Positions 25,973-35,224 are shown, numbered from the stretch's first letter. The stretch is 64,000 nucleotides of DNA from 20CM-2-55-15 sp964633285 (GCA_964633285.1 CAZWGA010000032.1:1-64000), one strand, 5' to 3'. Numbers and translations are program-made. The notes: a model not told the origin generated them from the letters alone.

Positions 25973-27847
25973 TTATATCCTCTTCTTCAAGTGCCGCAGG
26001 GATCGATAAAGCTTCTCCATGTTGGACCGAACGACGGCCAAGCCCGCCTTTGCCTGCTGGATCTGATTATCGCGGCCCATCATCTCAAGCCTGCGCACGG
26101 ACTCGAAGAGCGCGCCCGAATCGAAATTGCCGACGGATCCTTTCAGGGCATGTGCGGTTTCCTTCAACCGATCCGCATCTTTTCGCGCGATGGCGCGTTC
26201 GATGCGAGCAAGCAGTTTTGGCGTATCGGCGAGAAACATATCCACGACTTCGAGGAGTAACTCGCGATCGCCGCCCACTCCGTCGAGCAATGTTGCCGCC
26301 TCGATTCCGGGCGGCGCATTGCGCACAATCACGCTGCGAAGGTTTTCAAACCGGATCGGCTTCGAAATGTAATCATCCATTCCTGCCTGGAGGGCGCGCT
26401 CCCGATCACCGGCCATGGCGTGCGCCGTCATGGCAATGATGGGAATGTGCCCGCCCGTTCGCTTTTCATCGGCACGAATCGCAGCGGTTGCTTCGAAGCC
26501 ACCCATCACCGGCATCTGAATATCCATGAGGATCAAATCGAAGGATCTCTTTCTTAAGGCCTGTAGCGCCGCTTTCCCATTCGCCGCGAGCGTTACCCGA
26601 TGATTCATCCTCTTTAACAAAAGACGGGCGAGTTTCTGATTAACCGCGTTGTCCTCAACGAGCAGGATATCGAGGGGCCCAGGGTACGCGGAGGACGGCA
26701 CCACAGCCGGCGTTGAGACCGACGGCTTCGCCGGAATTCCGAAGGGGAGCGTGAAGTAAAACGTGCTGCCGGACATGGCCTTGCTTTGAAGTGAGATCCG
26801 CCCTCCCATGAGTTGCACAAGCTGGCTGGATATGGTGAGGCCGAGGCCCGTGCCGCCATATTGGCGGGTCGTCGAAGCATCGGCCTGCGCGAAGGCTTCA
26901 AAGATGACTTTTTGCTTGTCCTCGGGAATGCCGATACCGGTGTCGCTCACCGAAAACAGAATCAGCGTCTCGTCTTTCTTGATTATTTCCGGCCGGACCC
27001 GGAGCATCACCTTTCCTTCACGTGTGAACTTAATCGCATTGCCGACGAGATTCAGCAACACCTGCCGGAGGCGCGTCGGATCGCCGGTCAGGATATCGGG
27101 CGTGTCTTGCCGGATATCACATGAAAGCTGCAGCACGGATGGGCTCGCGCGAAACGAAAGGATTTTCAACATATCTTGAAGGGTTTCACGCAGACGAAAT
27201 GGAACACGTTCGATGTGCAGCCGGCGCGCTTCGATTTTGGAAAAATCGAGAATGTCGTCAAGCAGTGTGAGCAGGGCATCAGCCGAATCTCGTACGGTCT
27301 TGAGATGATCGCGTTGCTCGTCGGTAAGCCTGGAGTCCAGCACCAGCTCGGTCATGCCGATGATGCCGTTCATCGGAGTACGAATTTCGTGACTCATGTT
27401 CGCGAGGAATTCGCTCTTGGCTTGTGTGGCGGCCTCGGCCTGCATTCGAGCCGTGTGGAGTTCTTCTTCCGCAACTTTCAATTCGGTGATGTCGCGCGCG
27501 ATCGCATATCCCAGTTTGCGTTCAGGATCCGTTGTGGCCGTCCACGAAAGCCATTTGTATGAGCCGTCCTTCGCGCGGTATCGATTGCGAAAGAACACCA
27601 GACTGATACCGCTGAAAAGCTTTTCGGCTTCGCGAATCGTGACTTCGCGATCGTCGGGATGAACGAAATCCAGCCACGGTTTGCTTTTCATTTCATCGCT
27701 GGTGTAACCGAGCACTCGTTCCCAGGCCGGATTGACGAGCGTGAAGTATCCATCCGCGGTGCCGACACACATCATTTCGAGTGAAAGCATGAAAAGGGAA
27801 TCGAGTTGTTCGTACGTCGCTTTTTGTTGCTTCCTGGGGGCAGGCAT
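25973..27847 (-). CDS. hybrid sensor histidine kinase (PAS-HisKA-HATPase-REC-HPt)
   Basis: 624 residues from the ATG at 27847. A TTG 15 nt upstream is less likely. Domains in order: PAS (about 10-125; CVGTADGYFTLVNPAWERVL), phosphoacceptor helix with H153 in NMSHEIRTPMNG, HATPase (about 210-375; NLVGNAIKFTREG, DTGIGIPEDK, YGGTGLGLTIS), receiver (about 390-505; ILLVEDNAVNQ, LILMDIQMPVMGG), and an HPt domain at the C-terminus (KETAHALKGSVGNF). No membrane segment is present, so it is a soluble sensor. The HPt implies onward transfer to a separate regulator. The REC-HATPase protein at 29532 is a nearby candidate, though not a conventional one. Confidence 0.93.
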   Translation of the reverse strand: MPAPRKQQKATYEQLDSLFMLSLEMMCVGTADGYFTLVNPAWERVLGYTSDEMKSKPWLDFVHPDDREVTIREAEKLFSGISLVFFRNRYRAKDGSYKWLSWTATTDPERKLGYAIARDITELKVAEEELHTARMQAEAATQAKSEFLANMSHEIRTPMNGIIGMTELVLDSRLTDEQRDHLKTVRDSADALLTLLDDILDFSKIEARRLHIERVPFRLRETLQDMLKILSFRASPSVLQLSCDIRQDTPDILTGDPTRLRQVLLNLVGNAIKFTREGKVMLRVRPEIIKKDETLILFSVSDTGIGIPEDKQKVIFEAFAQADASTTRQYGGTGLGLTISSQLVQLMGGRISLQSKAMSGSTFYFTLPFGIPAKPSVSTPAVVPSSAYPGPLDILLVEDNAVNQKLARLLLKRMNHRVTLAANGKAALQALRKRSFDLILMDIQMPVMGGFEATAAIRADEKRTGGHIPIIAMTAHAMAGDRERALQAGMDDYISKPIRFENLRSVIVRNAPPGIEAATLLDGVGGDRELLLEVVDMFLADTPKLLARIERAIARKDADRLKETAHALKGSVGNFDSGALFESVRRLEMMGRDNQIQQAKAGLAVVRSNMEKLYRSLRHLKKRI

Positions 27848-27857
27848 TTTCACAGGC

Positions 27858-27870
27858 GGCAATATACGCC
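27858..27870 (-). promoter_or_regulatory. 13-bp motif GGCAATATACGCC upstream of hybrid kinase
   Basis: On the minus strand this reads GGCGTATATTGCC, with a TATATT -10-like core. The same 13 bases recur at 29488-29500 before the next minus-strand gene. It starts 10 nt upstream of the ATG at 27847. It could be a shared promoter core or operator. Confidence 0.4.
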
Positions 27871-27887
27871 AAAACCCGGCAGTAACT

Positions 27888-29480
27888 CTAACGGGGTATC
27901 TCGGCGATCAGGTCCTGGGTTCCGCCTTTCCATTGGATGTGGATGACCGGACGATCGGCGGCGCCGTCATTCTGCTTCAGAGTTTCAAACCTGACGGCGC
28001 TCACATCGCTTCGAGCCAAAGCCATCTGGACCACGTCCGGCAGTTGATCCCTCATGAAGAACACGCCTCGCATGACTTCCGGCAGGTCGTGAAATACGAA
28101 AAGCGCGTTCGCCGGCGGGGACGGTTCGAGACGCTGGATTTCGGAAACAAATTCTTTTTGAAGTTCCGATGTGGATCGCCACGCCCCGATGTTATGGAGC
28201 GTTCCCAGGCTGTAGAGAACAACGAGCGCGCCTGCCAATGCGATGCGCAAACTTGCCGGCCGGATTCCCGTCAACAGTTGGCTTACCAGCAGGGAAAGGC
28301 CGGCCGCGCTTAAATAAAGGATGCGGGATGTTGTCAGATCTCCATTAATAAGGAGGAGAGGATGCGCGGGCAGCATCGGCAATATCAGCCAGGCGATGCA
28401 GAAACAAACGCGCATCCGATCAAAGACCTTCGATTCCGAATGCGCCGCCAGCGTGAGCAGCAACGCTCCCGTAAGAGAGACCAGAATCATGACCGCCGTG
28501 AAAGAAGGTTCAACCCAATTGAATCCCAGGGCGACAAGAGCTGGAGCCCGCACGAGCAGCCCCTGAAGTGTTTTTATTCCAAATGCCAGGACGATCGGAG
28601 CGCCGCCGGGTTTTGCGTATCCGCCAATGCCGCCCAGAACCAGCCATCGGTAAGTGAATAAGGCCGCGGCAAAAATGAAGAAGCCCGCAACCGGCAGAAT
28701 GCGGCGTTTCTTCATGAGCAGACATTCGAGGGCCAGAAGCATGAAGGGAAACACAAACGAGTTTTCCTTGGAAAGAGCCGCAAGACCGAAACACGCAAGC
28801 GAAGCGACGTACAGCGCCTTATTGGAATTCTCTCTGAACCGGACGTACAGGGAGGCAGACCAGATCATGAAGCATCCGCTGAGCAGGTCGAATCGCGCTC
28901 CCATCCATGCGACGGCTTCGGTCTCGATCGGCAGAATTGAAAAGATCAAAGCGGCAAACGTGGCGGTCTCCGATCCAAACTCGAGATTGCGGGAGAGGTA
29001 AAAGATGCCCGCCACCGATGCAAGATGTATGACGAGGTTGGTGAGATGGTATCCGGCGGCCGTGTAACCCCAGAAGTGATAATCGAGAAAAATGGTGACG
29101 AAGCCCACAGGCCGCAGAAAAGTACCCAACTGCCCGCGTGTGCTCAAGTCCCAGAGCGTCTGGAATACGGGACGCTGAGCAAGCGCAAGATGAGCAAAAT
29201 CGTCATCGATGAAATATGAAGGGATCATCGCGGTCCACACAGCCAGACCGGTGATCAATGCAAGCCATAGTCCTATTCGACTGGAAGCTGCAGGTTTGGA
29301 GTCCGCGGCTTCGGCCGTGTTTGTTCCGCATCGCGCAGCGACGCAAAGAAAAAACAGCATCGCTACGATTTGAACGACATTGAGGCGGCCGCGCGTCGTA
29401 TGCGCAGCGAAGGCGAACACGATGTTTAAAAGTGCGGAGACGCTCAGAAATGTGAGCAGGACGTTCCTGGGAACCGCCAT
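27888..29480 (-). CDS. GT-C type membrane glycosyltransferase, PMT/GT39-like
   Basis: 530 residues from the ATG at 29480. A longer frame to 29609 is unsupported and would overlap the divergent gene. About ten hydrophobic helices are visible. The first large extracytoplasmic loop carries FIDDDFAHLALAQRP, where the Asp cluster matches the catalytic acid of GT-C enzymes. HLTNLVIHLASVAGIFYL and PIETEAVAWMGAR fit PMT/ArnT-like relatives, which transfer sugars from polyprenyl phosphates to proteins or lipids. Acceptor and donor are unknown. It lies 41 bp before the hybrid kinase gene and is divergent from the REC-HATPase gene. Confidence 0.75.
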   Translation of the reverse strand: MAVPRNVLLTFLSVSALLNIVFAFAAHTTRGRLNVVQIVAMLFFLCVAARCGTNTAEAADSKPAASSRIGLWLALITGLAVWTAMIPSYFIDDDFAHLALAQRPVFQTLWDLSTRGQLGTFLRPVGFVTIFLDYHFWGYTAAGYHLTNLVIHLASVAGIFYLSRNLEFGSETATFAALIFSILPIETEAVAWMGARFDLLSGCFMIWSASLYVRFRENSNKALYVASLACFGLAALSKENSFVFPFMLLALECLLMKKRRILPVAGFFIFAAALFTYRWLVLGGIGGYAKPGGAPIVLAFGIKTLQGLLVRAPALVALGFNWVEPSFTAVMILVSLTGALLLTLAAHSESKVFDRMRVCFCIAWLILPMLPAHPLLLINGDLTTSRILYLSAAGLSLLVSQLLTGIRPASLRIALAGALVVLYSLGTLHNIGAWRSTSELQKEFVSEIQRLEPSPPANALFVFHDLPEVMRGVFFMRDQLPDVVQMALARSDVSAVRFETLKQNDGAADRPVIHIQWKGGTQDLIAEIPR

Positions 29481-29487
29481 TTTCGTA

Positions 29488-29500
29488 GGCAATATACGCC
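29488..29500 (-). promoter_or_regulatory. second copy of 13-bp motif GGCAATATACGCC
   Basis: It is identical to 27858-27870 and lies 8 nt upstream of the ATG at 29480 on the same strand. The embedded TATATT (29491-29496, reading minus) ends 10 nt before the start codon. Confidence 0.4.
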
Positions 29501-29531
29501 CGCGTTGACCGATGCTCAAGTGGAGGGTACG

Positions 29532-30398
29532 ATGTCCGTCACTATGAGTTCGCCGCGGCTCGCGAAGAAGCGAGTGTTGGTCGTCGATGATGACAGAATG
29601 CTCCGGCACGCGCTGGTTAAGTTACTCGACAGCGCCGGATTCGCCTCCTGTCCCGCAGGCGATGGAGCGGCTGCCCTTCACGAACTTCAAAACAGCCGCT
29701 TCGAACTGGTCATTCTCGATCTGGGCCTTCCCCGGGTGAGTGGTCTTGATGTTCTCGCGCAGATCCAGAAACTCAAATCCCCGCCAAAGGTCATTGTGGT
29801 CACCGCCGATGAAACTCCGGCAACCGTGCTTCAGGCTATTCGAGAACGCGCGTATCAGTACATCGTGAAGCCGACTCCTCCCAAAACGATTGTTGAGCTG
29901 GCGCTGCGTGTGTTCGAAACGTCGTCGTTGAGGCCGATCGAAGTGGTCTCAGCGCGCGCGGAGTGGCTCGAGCTGCTGGTGCCTTGTGAACTGGAAAGCG
30001 CCGAACGCATTCAGGGATTCATCGAGAAGCTCGATGCGGGCCTGCCGAATGATGTGCGTGATTCGATCGGGCAGGCGTTTCGGGAATTGTTGATGAACGC
30101 CGTCGAATGGGGCGGCAGACTGGATCCCAATCGGACCGTTCGCATCGCATGCCTGCGAACAAAACGAATGATCCTTTATCGCATTGCGGATCCGGGACCC
30201 GGTTTCTCACCCGATCAACTGGAACACGCCGCCGTCAGCAATACCGCCGATCAACCGTACGGGCACATGCGTGTGCGCGAAGAGAAAGGCCTTCGGCCCG
30301 GCGGTTTCGGACTGCTCATGACGCGGACACTTGTGGACGAGCTCATTTGGAACGAAGCCCATAACGAAGTCGTGTTTGTGAAGTACCTGGAACCTTGA
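29532..30398 (+). CDS. response regulator receiver fused to RsbW-like ATPase
   Basis: 288 residues from the ATG at 29532, which follows GGAGGGTAC at ideal spacing. The receiver domain (about 13-130) has D63 in LVILDLGLPR and the conserved lysine in YQYIVKPTPPK. After a linker, residues about 150-288 form an ATPase of the RsbW/SpoIIAB type, not a histidine kinase. The N box is FRELLMNAVEWGG, the G1 region IADPGPGFSP and the G2 region GGFGLLMTRTLVDEL. Such ATPases are anti-sigma factors or serine kinases in partner switching. Phosphorylation of the receiver may therefore control sigma-factor release. No anti-anti-sigma gene is adjacent. A GAF-SpoIIE phosphatase lies about 7 kb away. Confidence 0.88.
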   Translation: MSVTMSSPRLAKKRVLVVDDDRMLRHALVKLLDSAGFASCPAGDGAAALHELQNSRFELVILDLGLPRVSGLDVLAQIQKLKSPPKVIVVTADETPATVLQAIRERAYQYIVKPTPPKTIVELALRVFETSSLRPIEVVSARAEWLELLVPCELESAERIQGFIEKLDAGLPNDVRDSIGQAFRELLMNAVEWGGRLDPNRTVRIACLRTKRMILYRIADPGPGFSPDQLEHAAVSNTADQPYGHMRVREEKGLRPGGFGLLMTRTLVDELIWNEAHNEVVFVKYLEP

Positions 30399-30420
30399 GA
30401 CGCCGTTCGTCTCTCGGTGT

Positions 30421-32052
30421 TTATCTCGTACTCTGGTGTGCGCTTGAGATCAGTTGCGCGGAACCTGAAGCCATCGCGTCGTAATAGCCGGTGAAGCGTT
30501 TGGGTTCTGCGGCATTGTAGGTCTTCAGATTATTCGCCCACCGGTACGAGATCGGTTGGAATAGAAACTCGGCGCTCACCTGGAACGGACCCTGCGCATT
30601 TCCGAACGCGATCGAGTAGCGAACCTTGTCGCCGCCGCTGCCGAAGTCCGCGTCATTCATGGCGTCCCCTTGCGGCGCGATTTGCGCATCCACAGCCCGT
30701 TTATTGAATCCCTTCGGAAGCAATCGATTGTCCTTGATAAACCGTACGGCGGTCAGAAGACCCGTTGTCGGGACATTGTTGGCGCCCACCATGATGTCTT
30801 CGTAAATCTGCACCTGATCCGGACTTGTGATCTCGGTGTAGTGAGGTTCGAAACGATTCGGATCCGTGTCGTTATCGTTTCCCTGGATCGATCCATTCGC
30901 GTTGAACGCGCCCGATTCAAACACGATGCGATCATTGCGATCCTTCACCGTGACATGAAGCCACGCCCGGCGTGATGGATACGCCGTCGGAAACTTGTGT
31001 CCGCTCGAGTTCTCAACGACGACGTCGAACCGAAGGCGCTCACCGGTGTTTTCAACGCGGTCGATCGAGACCTGCGCCGTTTTTGTTTTGAGGTGATCGG
31101 TGGTTCGCGCGGCTGCCGCCTCGAATTCTTCAGGCAGCGCAATGACGCCAAGGTCCGCGCGATAGCGATTGAGCACGCGCTGCATGAAAAAATTGCCGCC
31201 GATAAAAACGTGCCGCGACATACCCTCGCGTTTCGTGCCCATCACCTTTGTGACGGGAACGGGTTCTTCGACCACGGGCATATGGCAGCTCTGGCAGCTT
31301 TGCTTTTCCTTGTAGTCGCTCGCCAGCCATTCCTGATACGGCATCTGCTCGGGAAGTTCTCCGATTTTCTGTCCGCCCGGACCCAACGCCGTGGTGATCA
31401 GCGTGTGGCAAGTGGCGCAGAGCTCCGATTGGCGAGTCTGCTCTCCCTCGGTGGGACGGAAGCCTCCCGAGGACGTTCTCATAATTCGCGTCTGCCCATT
31501 TTCGATCTTGAACGGGCCGTAAACTTCACGCTCACCTTTTGCGTGCTTCGTATCAATCACGAATCCACCGACAAGACTCTCGCGCGTGCCGAGCTTTTCT
31601 TTGGTGATCTGGTGGCACAGGGAACACGAAACGCCGTCCTGAGCGAGTTGATCCATTCGATCGTCCGATCCGAAAGAAAGATGCGAGAAGACTTCGCCTT
31701 CATGCCCTTCCGCGTGCGACTGATAACGCGCCATCGGCATGTGGCATTTCGAGCACTCGTCTTCAATCGCCGATTTCGATTCGGCGTGATCGATCGATTC
31801 GCGCCGCACGCCCGCCTGCCAATATGGATCGCGCGCGGAATTCGCCATCATCGTGGGACGCCATGAGAATCCAATCGAGATATCTTCGCCTGACGATGTA
31901 GAAAGACCGTTGTGGCACGCGAAGCATCGATCCGAAGTCTGGAACAGCTCTTTTTTGATTTTCTGATCCGTCGCGGCGGGAAGAATAGCCACAAAAAGGC
32001 AGAGAGAACCGAGAAGCAGCAGAGTTTTACCAGCCTTCACGCAGACCTCCAT
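30421..32052 (-). CDS. pentaheme c-type cytochrome
   Basis: 543 residues with a signal peptide (about 1-27). Five heme motifs are visible: CFACH 43-47, CSKCH 100-104, CSLCH 143-147, CATCH 212-216 and CQSCH 253-257. Extra histidines near them (for example HMPM, HAEGH) would give bis-His ligation. The arrangement recalls the cytochrome c554 superfamily in its N-terminal half. The C-terminal half (about 300-543) is a heme-free beta-rich region. It should work in the periplasm or at the cell surface in electron transfer. Its start overlaps by 26 nt the end of the upstream cytochrome-barrel fusion gene, so the two are co-expressed and probably cooperate. Confidence 0.9.
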   Translation of the reverse strand: MEVCVKAGKTLLLLGSLCLFVAILPAATDQKIKKELFQTSDRCFACHNGLSTSSGEDISIGFSWRPTMMANSARDPYWQAGVRRESIDHAESKSAIEDECSKCHMPMARYQSHAEGHEGEVFSHLSFGSDDRMDQLAQDGVSCSLCHQITKEKLGTRESLVGGFVIDTKHAKGEREVYGPFKIENGQTRIMRTSSGGFRPTEGEQTRQSELCATCHTLITTALGPGGQKIGELPEQMPYQEWLASDYKEKQSCQSCHMPVVEEPVPVTKVMGTKREGMSRHVFIGGNFFMQRVLNRYRADLGVIALPEEFEAAAARTTDHLKTKTAQVSIDRVENTGERLRFDVVVENSSGHKFPTAYPSRRAWLHVTVKDRNDRIVFESGAFNANGSIQGNDNDTDPNRFEPHYTEITSPDQVQIYEDIMVGANNVPTTGLLTAVRFIKDNRLLPKGFNKRAVDAQIAPQGDAMNDADFGSGGDKVRYSIAFGNAQGPFQVSAEFLFQPISYRWANNLKTYNAAEPKRFTGYYDAMASGSAQLISSAHQSTR

Positions 32053-33148
32053 CGAACCAGTCCCAGAGCACGTAGAACATCACCTGCGTCGTTCGTCCGA
32101 AGGTGTTGTTGACGGGCCTGCGGATACCCACGCTTGCCAGAATATGCTGCCGCTTGCTGAGTGAGATCTGCATCTCGGGCATCACATCCCAGTTCGTTCG
32201 CGCAGCGGTTTCGAGTTCACGTTCGGAGAGAAATTCGATCATGGGAGTCCAGATTCGGCCGAAGCCGTGATTCTGCGCGAAAGTTTTTCCTACAGCCGTG
32301 CGCCAGAAAAAAGTCTGAGACGCCTTTTTCGTATTCACTGGAAGTTCGGCGCCGATTTGTGTCTGAACGAAAGTGAGACCCGGCAGCCGCTGTCCAAAAG
32401 CGGCGAAGGTTGCGAACGTCGTGACGCCGGAGCCAAGGCCGTTGATGCGATTTCCGGTCGGCATCGCGACTTCGCCCTGCAGACTGAAGATGGAACCGGT
32501 CGAGGGACTGTGCAACAAAGCGCGTTTGTATCCGAGAACGAAATCACCGATTCCTCCGACCCAGCTTCCATTGTTGCGTTGGAGAAAACTGAACGGCGCC
32601 GCGAATTCGAGTTGATTCCTCACACCGAACCGCCGTTCATAGACGAGCTCGCTTTCGACAGCTCCCGCGCCCTTCGTGTTTACGGATGTGGTGAGAACCC
32701 ATTCGTCTTCGGGAAAAGCTTTTTCCGTCGCGATGGCTCGCGGAAAATTCATTTCGCCCAGCGGCCACGCAGGCTCCGCGCAAAGCGACCGCAGGTATTC
32801 GACAACCTTATCTATTTGTTCAGAAGTGAGGGCTTCTGCAAACGACGGCATGATCTCCGACCATCCGCGCCCTCTTCCTCCCTCGTGGATGGTTGCTTTC
32901 CAATCGAAGGTTTTCTCGCGCGTGCTTCCGTTGCAATCGGAGAAATCGGGAAATTGCGGAGGCTTTTCAAATCCCAGCGTGGATTCCGGCTGACCTTTGC
33001 CGCCCGGACCGTGACATGCGATGCAGGCCGACTCGTAAATGTCTTTTCCGGTATCGAGCTTGATGTCCTTCGCCTGCTCCTGAGCGAAGAGTGCAAGGTT
33101 GGTGCCCGCCATTGTGAGCACAAGGACAAGGATGCGCGCTCCGTTCAT
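32027..33148 (-). CDS. cytochrome c fused to outer-membrane beta-barrel
   Basis: 373 residues from the ATG at 33148. A TTG at 33187 is possible but would put the signal peptide behind a charged leader. A signal peptide (about 1-22) is followed by a monoheme cytochrome c domain (about 30-110; CIACHGPGGKGQP at 42-54; a likely Met ligand in EIMPSF). The remaining roughly 255 residues show alternating strands such as SELVYERRFGVRNQLEFAAP and WVGGIGDFVLGYKRALL. They end in VMFYVLWDWFDGGLREGW, typical of the meta-pathway/transporter-like porin family. A heme domain on a porin could pass electrons through the outer membrane to the pentaheme protein encoded next. Confidence 0.82.
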   Translation of the reverse strand: MNGARILVLVLTMAGTNLALFAQEQAKDIKLDTGKDIYESACIACHGPGGKGQPESTLGFEKPPQFPDFSDCNGSTREKTFDWKATIHEGGRGRGWSEIMPSFAEALTSEQIDKVVEYLRSLCAEPAWPLGEMNFPRAIATEKAFPEDEWVLTTSVNTKGAGAVESELVYERRFGVRNQLEFAAPFSFLQRNNGSWVGGIGDFVLGYKRALLHSPSTGSIFSLQGEVAMPTGNRINGLGSGVTTFATFAAFGQRLPGLTFVQTQIGAELPVNTKKASQTFFWRTAVGKTFAQNHGFGRIWTPMIEFLSERELETAARTNWDVMPEMQISLSKRQHILASVGIRRPVNNTFGRTTQVMFYVLWDWFDGGLREGW

Positions 33149-33229
33149 AAGGCTCGCGAATATAAAGCGCCGATTGGGGAGCGTCAACGGTGTCTATGTT
33201 GGTCGTGAAAACCATTCTCTTTTGTGAAG

Positions 33230-33235
33230 TACAAT
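33230..33235 (+). promoter_or_regulatory. -10-like hexamer TACAAT before uvrB
   Basis: TACAAT ends 9 nt before the ATG at 33245. No -35 match at normal spacing and only a weak GGAT before the start are visible, so a short leader is likely. Confidence 0.35.
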
Positions 33236-33244
33236 GGATCGGTT

Positions 33245-35224
33245 ATGGACTTCAAGCTGGTCTCATCCTATTCGCCGAGAGGTGATCAGGCAACGGCGAT
33301 CGAGCAACTCAGTCATGGATTGGGGGACGGGGAAAAGCATCAGGTATTGCTGGGCGTGACGGGATCAGGCAAGACCTTCACGATGGCCAAGGTCATTGAA
33401 CGTTTGAATCGGCCGACTCTGGTTCTTGCGCACAACAAGACGCTTGCCGCGCAGCTTTACCACGAGTTTCGCGGGTTCTTTCCGGAAAATGCCGTCGAGT
33501 ACTTCGTGAGTTACTACGATTATTACCAGCCGGAAGCCTACATCGCCTCAACCGACACCTATATCGAGAAGGAATCCACGATCAACGACGAGATCGACAG
33601 GCTGCGTCTTTCGGCAACGCGATCGTTGTTCGAGCGCCGCGATGTCGTGATCGTGGCATCGGTCTCCTGCATTTACGGCCTGGGTTCGCCCGAAGCCTAT
33701 TACGGCATGCTTCTCATGCTTGAGAAAGGGCAGCGCATCACGCGCCGCGAAATTCTCTCGAAGCTTGTCGAGATTCTTTACGAACGCAACGACATCGATT
33801 TCCGTCGCGGGACGTTTCGTGTGCGCGGCGACACCATCGAGATTCATCCGACATATGAGAGCGTGGGTTTCCGGATTGAATTGTGGGGGGACGAGGTCGA
33901 CAAGCTGAGCACGTTTGATCCTCTGACGGGCGATGAATGGCGGGTGCTCGATCGGCTGACGGTTTATCCCAAGAGTCACTTTGTGATGCCGCGTCCGCGT
34001 ATCGAGCAGGCCGTCGAAACAATCAAGGCGGAGTTGACGGGATGGGAAACTCTCCTGGAGCAGCAGGGAAAGCTCCTGGAGGCCCAGCGTGTTCATCAAA
34101 GAACGCTTTTCGATATGGAGATGGTGAAGGAAGTCGGCTACTGTCACGGCATCGAAAATTATTCCCGGCATTTCACCGGCCGCATGCCGGGCCAGCCGCC
34201 TCCGACTCTTTTGGACTATTTGCCGCAGGATTCCCTGATGTTCATCGATGAAAGCCATCAAACGATGCCGCAACTGCGCGGCATGTATCACGGCGACCGT
34301 TCGCGAAAAGAGAATCTGGTCGAGTATGGATTTCGTTTGCCGTCCGCTTTGGATAATCGTCCGCTGACATTCGAGGAATTCGAGCGCCGCACGAATCAAC
34401 TGATCTATGTTTCCGCGACACCGGGGCCGTATGAACTGACGAGAACGGGAGGCGTCGTGGTCGAGCAGGTCATCCGGCCCACCGGTCTTACGGATCCGGA
34501 AGTGGAAGTTCGTCCGGTGCGCGGCCAGATCGACGACCTGCTTCACGAGATTCGCGTTCGCGCGGATAAGAATGAACGCGTGCTTGTGACCACACTTACG
34601 AAACGAATGGCGGAAGATCTCGCGGAGTACTACACGGAAGTCGGAGTGAAATGCCGTTATCTCCACTCGGAAGTCGAGACGCTCGATCGCATCAAGATCC
34701 TTCGCGGATTGCGGCGCGGCGAATTCGATGTGTTGATTGGAATCAATCTGCTTCGTGAAGGACTCGATCTTCCGGAAGTCTCGCTTGTCGCGATTCTTGA
34801 CGCCGACAAGGAGGGCTTTCTGCGGTCCGGCGATTCTCTGATTCAAACCATCGGGCGTGCCGCGCGGCACATCAACGGCCGGGCGATTCTCTACGCCGAC
34901 GTGATGACGGACTCGATGAAGCGGGCCATCGATGAAACGAATCGCCGGCGGGAAATTCAATCGAAATACAACATTGAGAACAACATCACACCGGAAAGCA
35001 TCATCAAGCCCGTCGATATGACGCTGGTGGCAATTGCGGAAGCCGACTACGTTGCCGTACCCGAGGAAGAGATTGAAGAGACGGTAACCGAAGATCCGGA
35101 GAAACTCGCTGAAATCATTGCGAAACTCGAGACCGAAATGCGCGAGGCAGCCAGGAAATTCGAGTTCGAGCGGGCCGCAGAACTGCGTGACAAAGCGCGA
35201 GAGTTACGCGCCAAAGTGCTGTAA
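33245..35224 (+). CDS. uvrB: UvrB, excinuclease ABC subunit B
   Basis: 659 residues, within the usual 660-680 range. It is the DNA-damage-loading helicase of nucleotide excision repair, handing the lesion from UvrA to UvrC. The Walker A motif GVTGSGKT ends at residue 44 and the beta-hairpin has YYDYYQPEAY. Later helicase motifs include FIDESHQTMPQ, SATPGPYE, TKRMAEDLAEY and IGRAARH. The C-terminal UVR domain (KFEFERAAELRDKARELR) binds UvrC. The start is the ATG at 33245, because it yields the conserved MDFKLVSSYSPRGDQ. The gene is alone on its strand here, with a TPR gene following by 13 bp. Confidence 0.97.
   Translation: MDFKLVSSYSPRGDQATAIEQLSHGLGDGEKHQVLLGVTGSGKTFTMAKVIERLNRPTLVLAHNKTLAAQLYHEFRGFFPENAVEYFVSYYDYYQPEAYIASTDTYIEKESTINDEIDRLRLSATRSLFERRDVVIVASVSCIYGLGSPEAYYGMLLMLEKGQRITRREILSKLVEILYERNDIDFRRGTFRVRGDTIEIHPTYESVGFRIELWGDEVDKLSTFDPLTGDEWRVLDRLTVYPKSHFVMPRPRIEQAVETIKAELTGWETLLEQQGKLLEAQRVHQRTLFDMEMVKEVGYCHGIENYSRHFTGRMPGQPPPTLLDYLPQDSLMFIDESHQTMPQLRGMYHGDRSRKENLVEYGFRLPSALDNRPLTFEEFERRTNQLIYVSATPGPYELTRTGGVVVEQVIRPTGLTDPEVEVRPVRGQIDDLLHEIRVRADKNERVLVTTLTKRMAEDLAEYYTEVGVKCRYLHSEVETLDRIKILRGLRRGEFDVLIGINLLREGLDLPEVSLVAILDADKEGFLRSGDSLIQTIGRAARHINGRAILYADVMTDSMKRAIDETNRRREIQSKYNIENNITPESIIKPVDMTLVAIAEADYVAVPEEEIEETVTEDPEKLAEIIAKLETEMREAARKFEFERAAELRDKARELRAKVL

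Noticed and set aside
33548..34960. 470-codon open frame antisense to uvrB
   Set aside because: uvrB itself is complete and conserved; the antisense frame is a codon-bias shadow with no start signal or recognisable domain.
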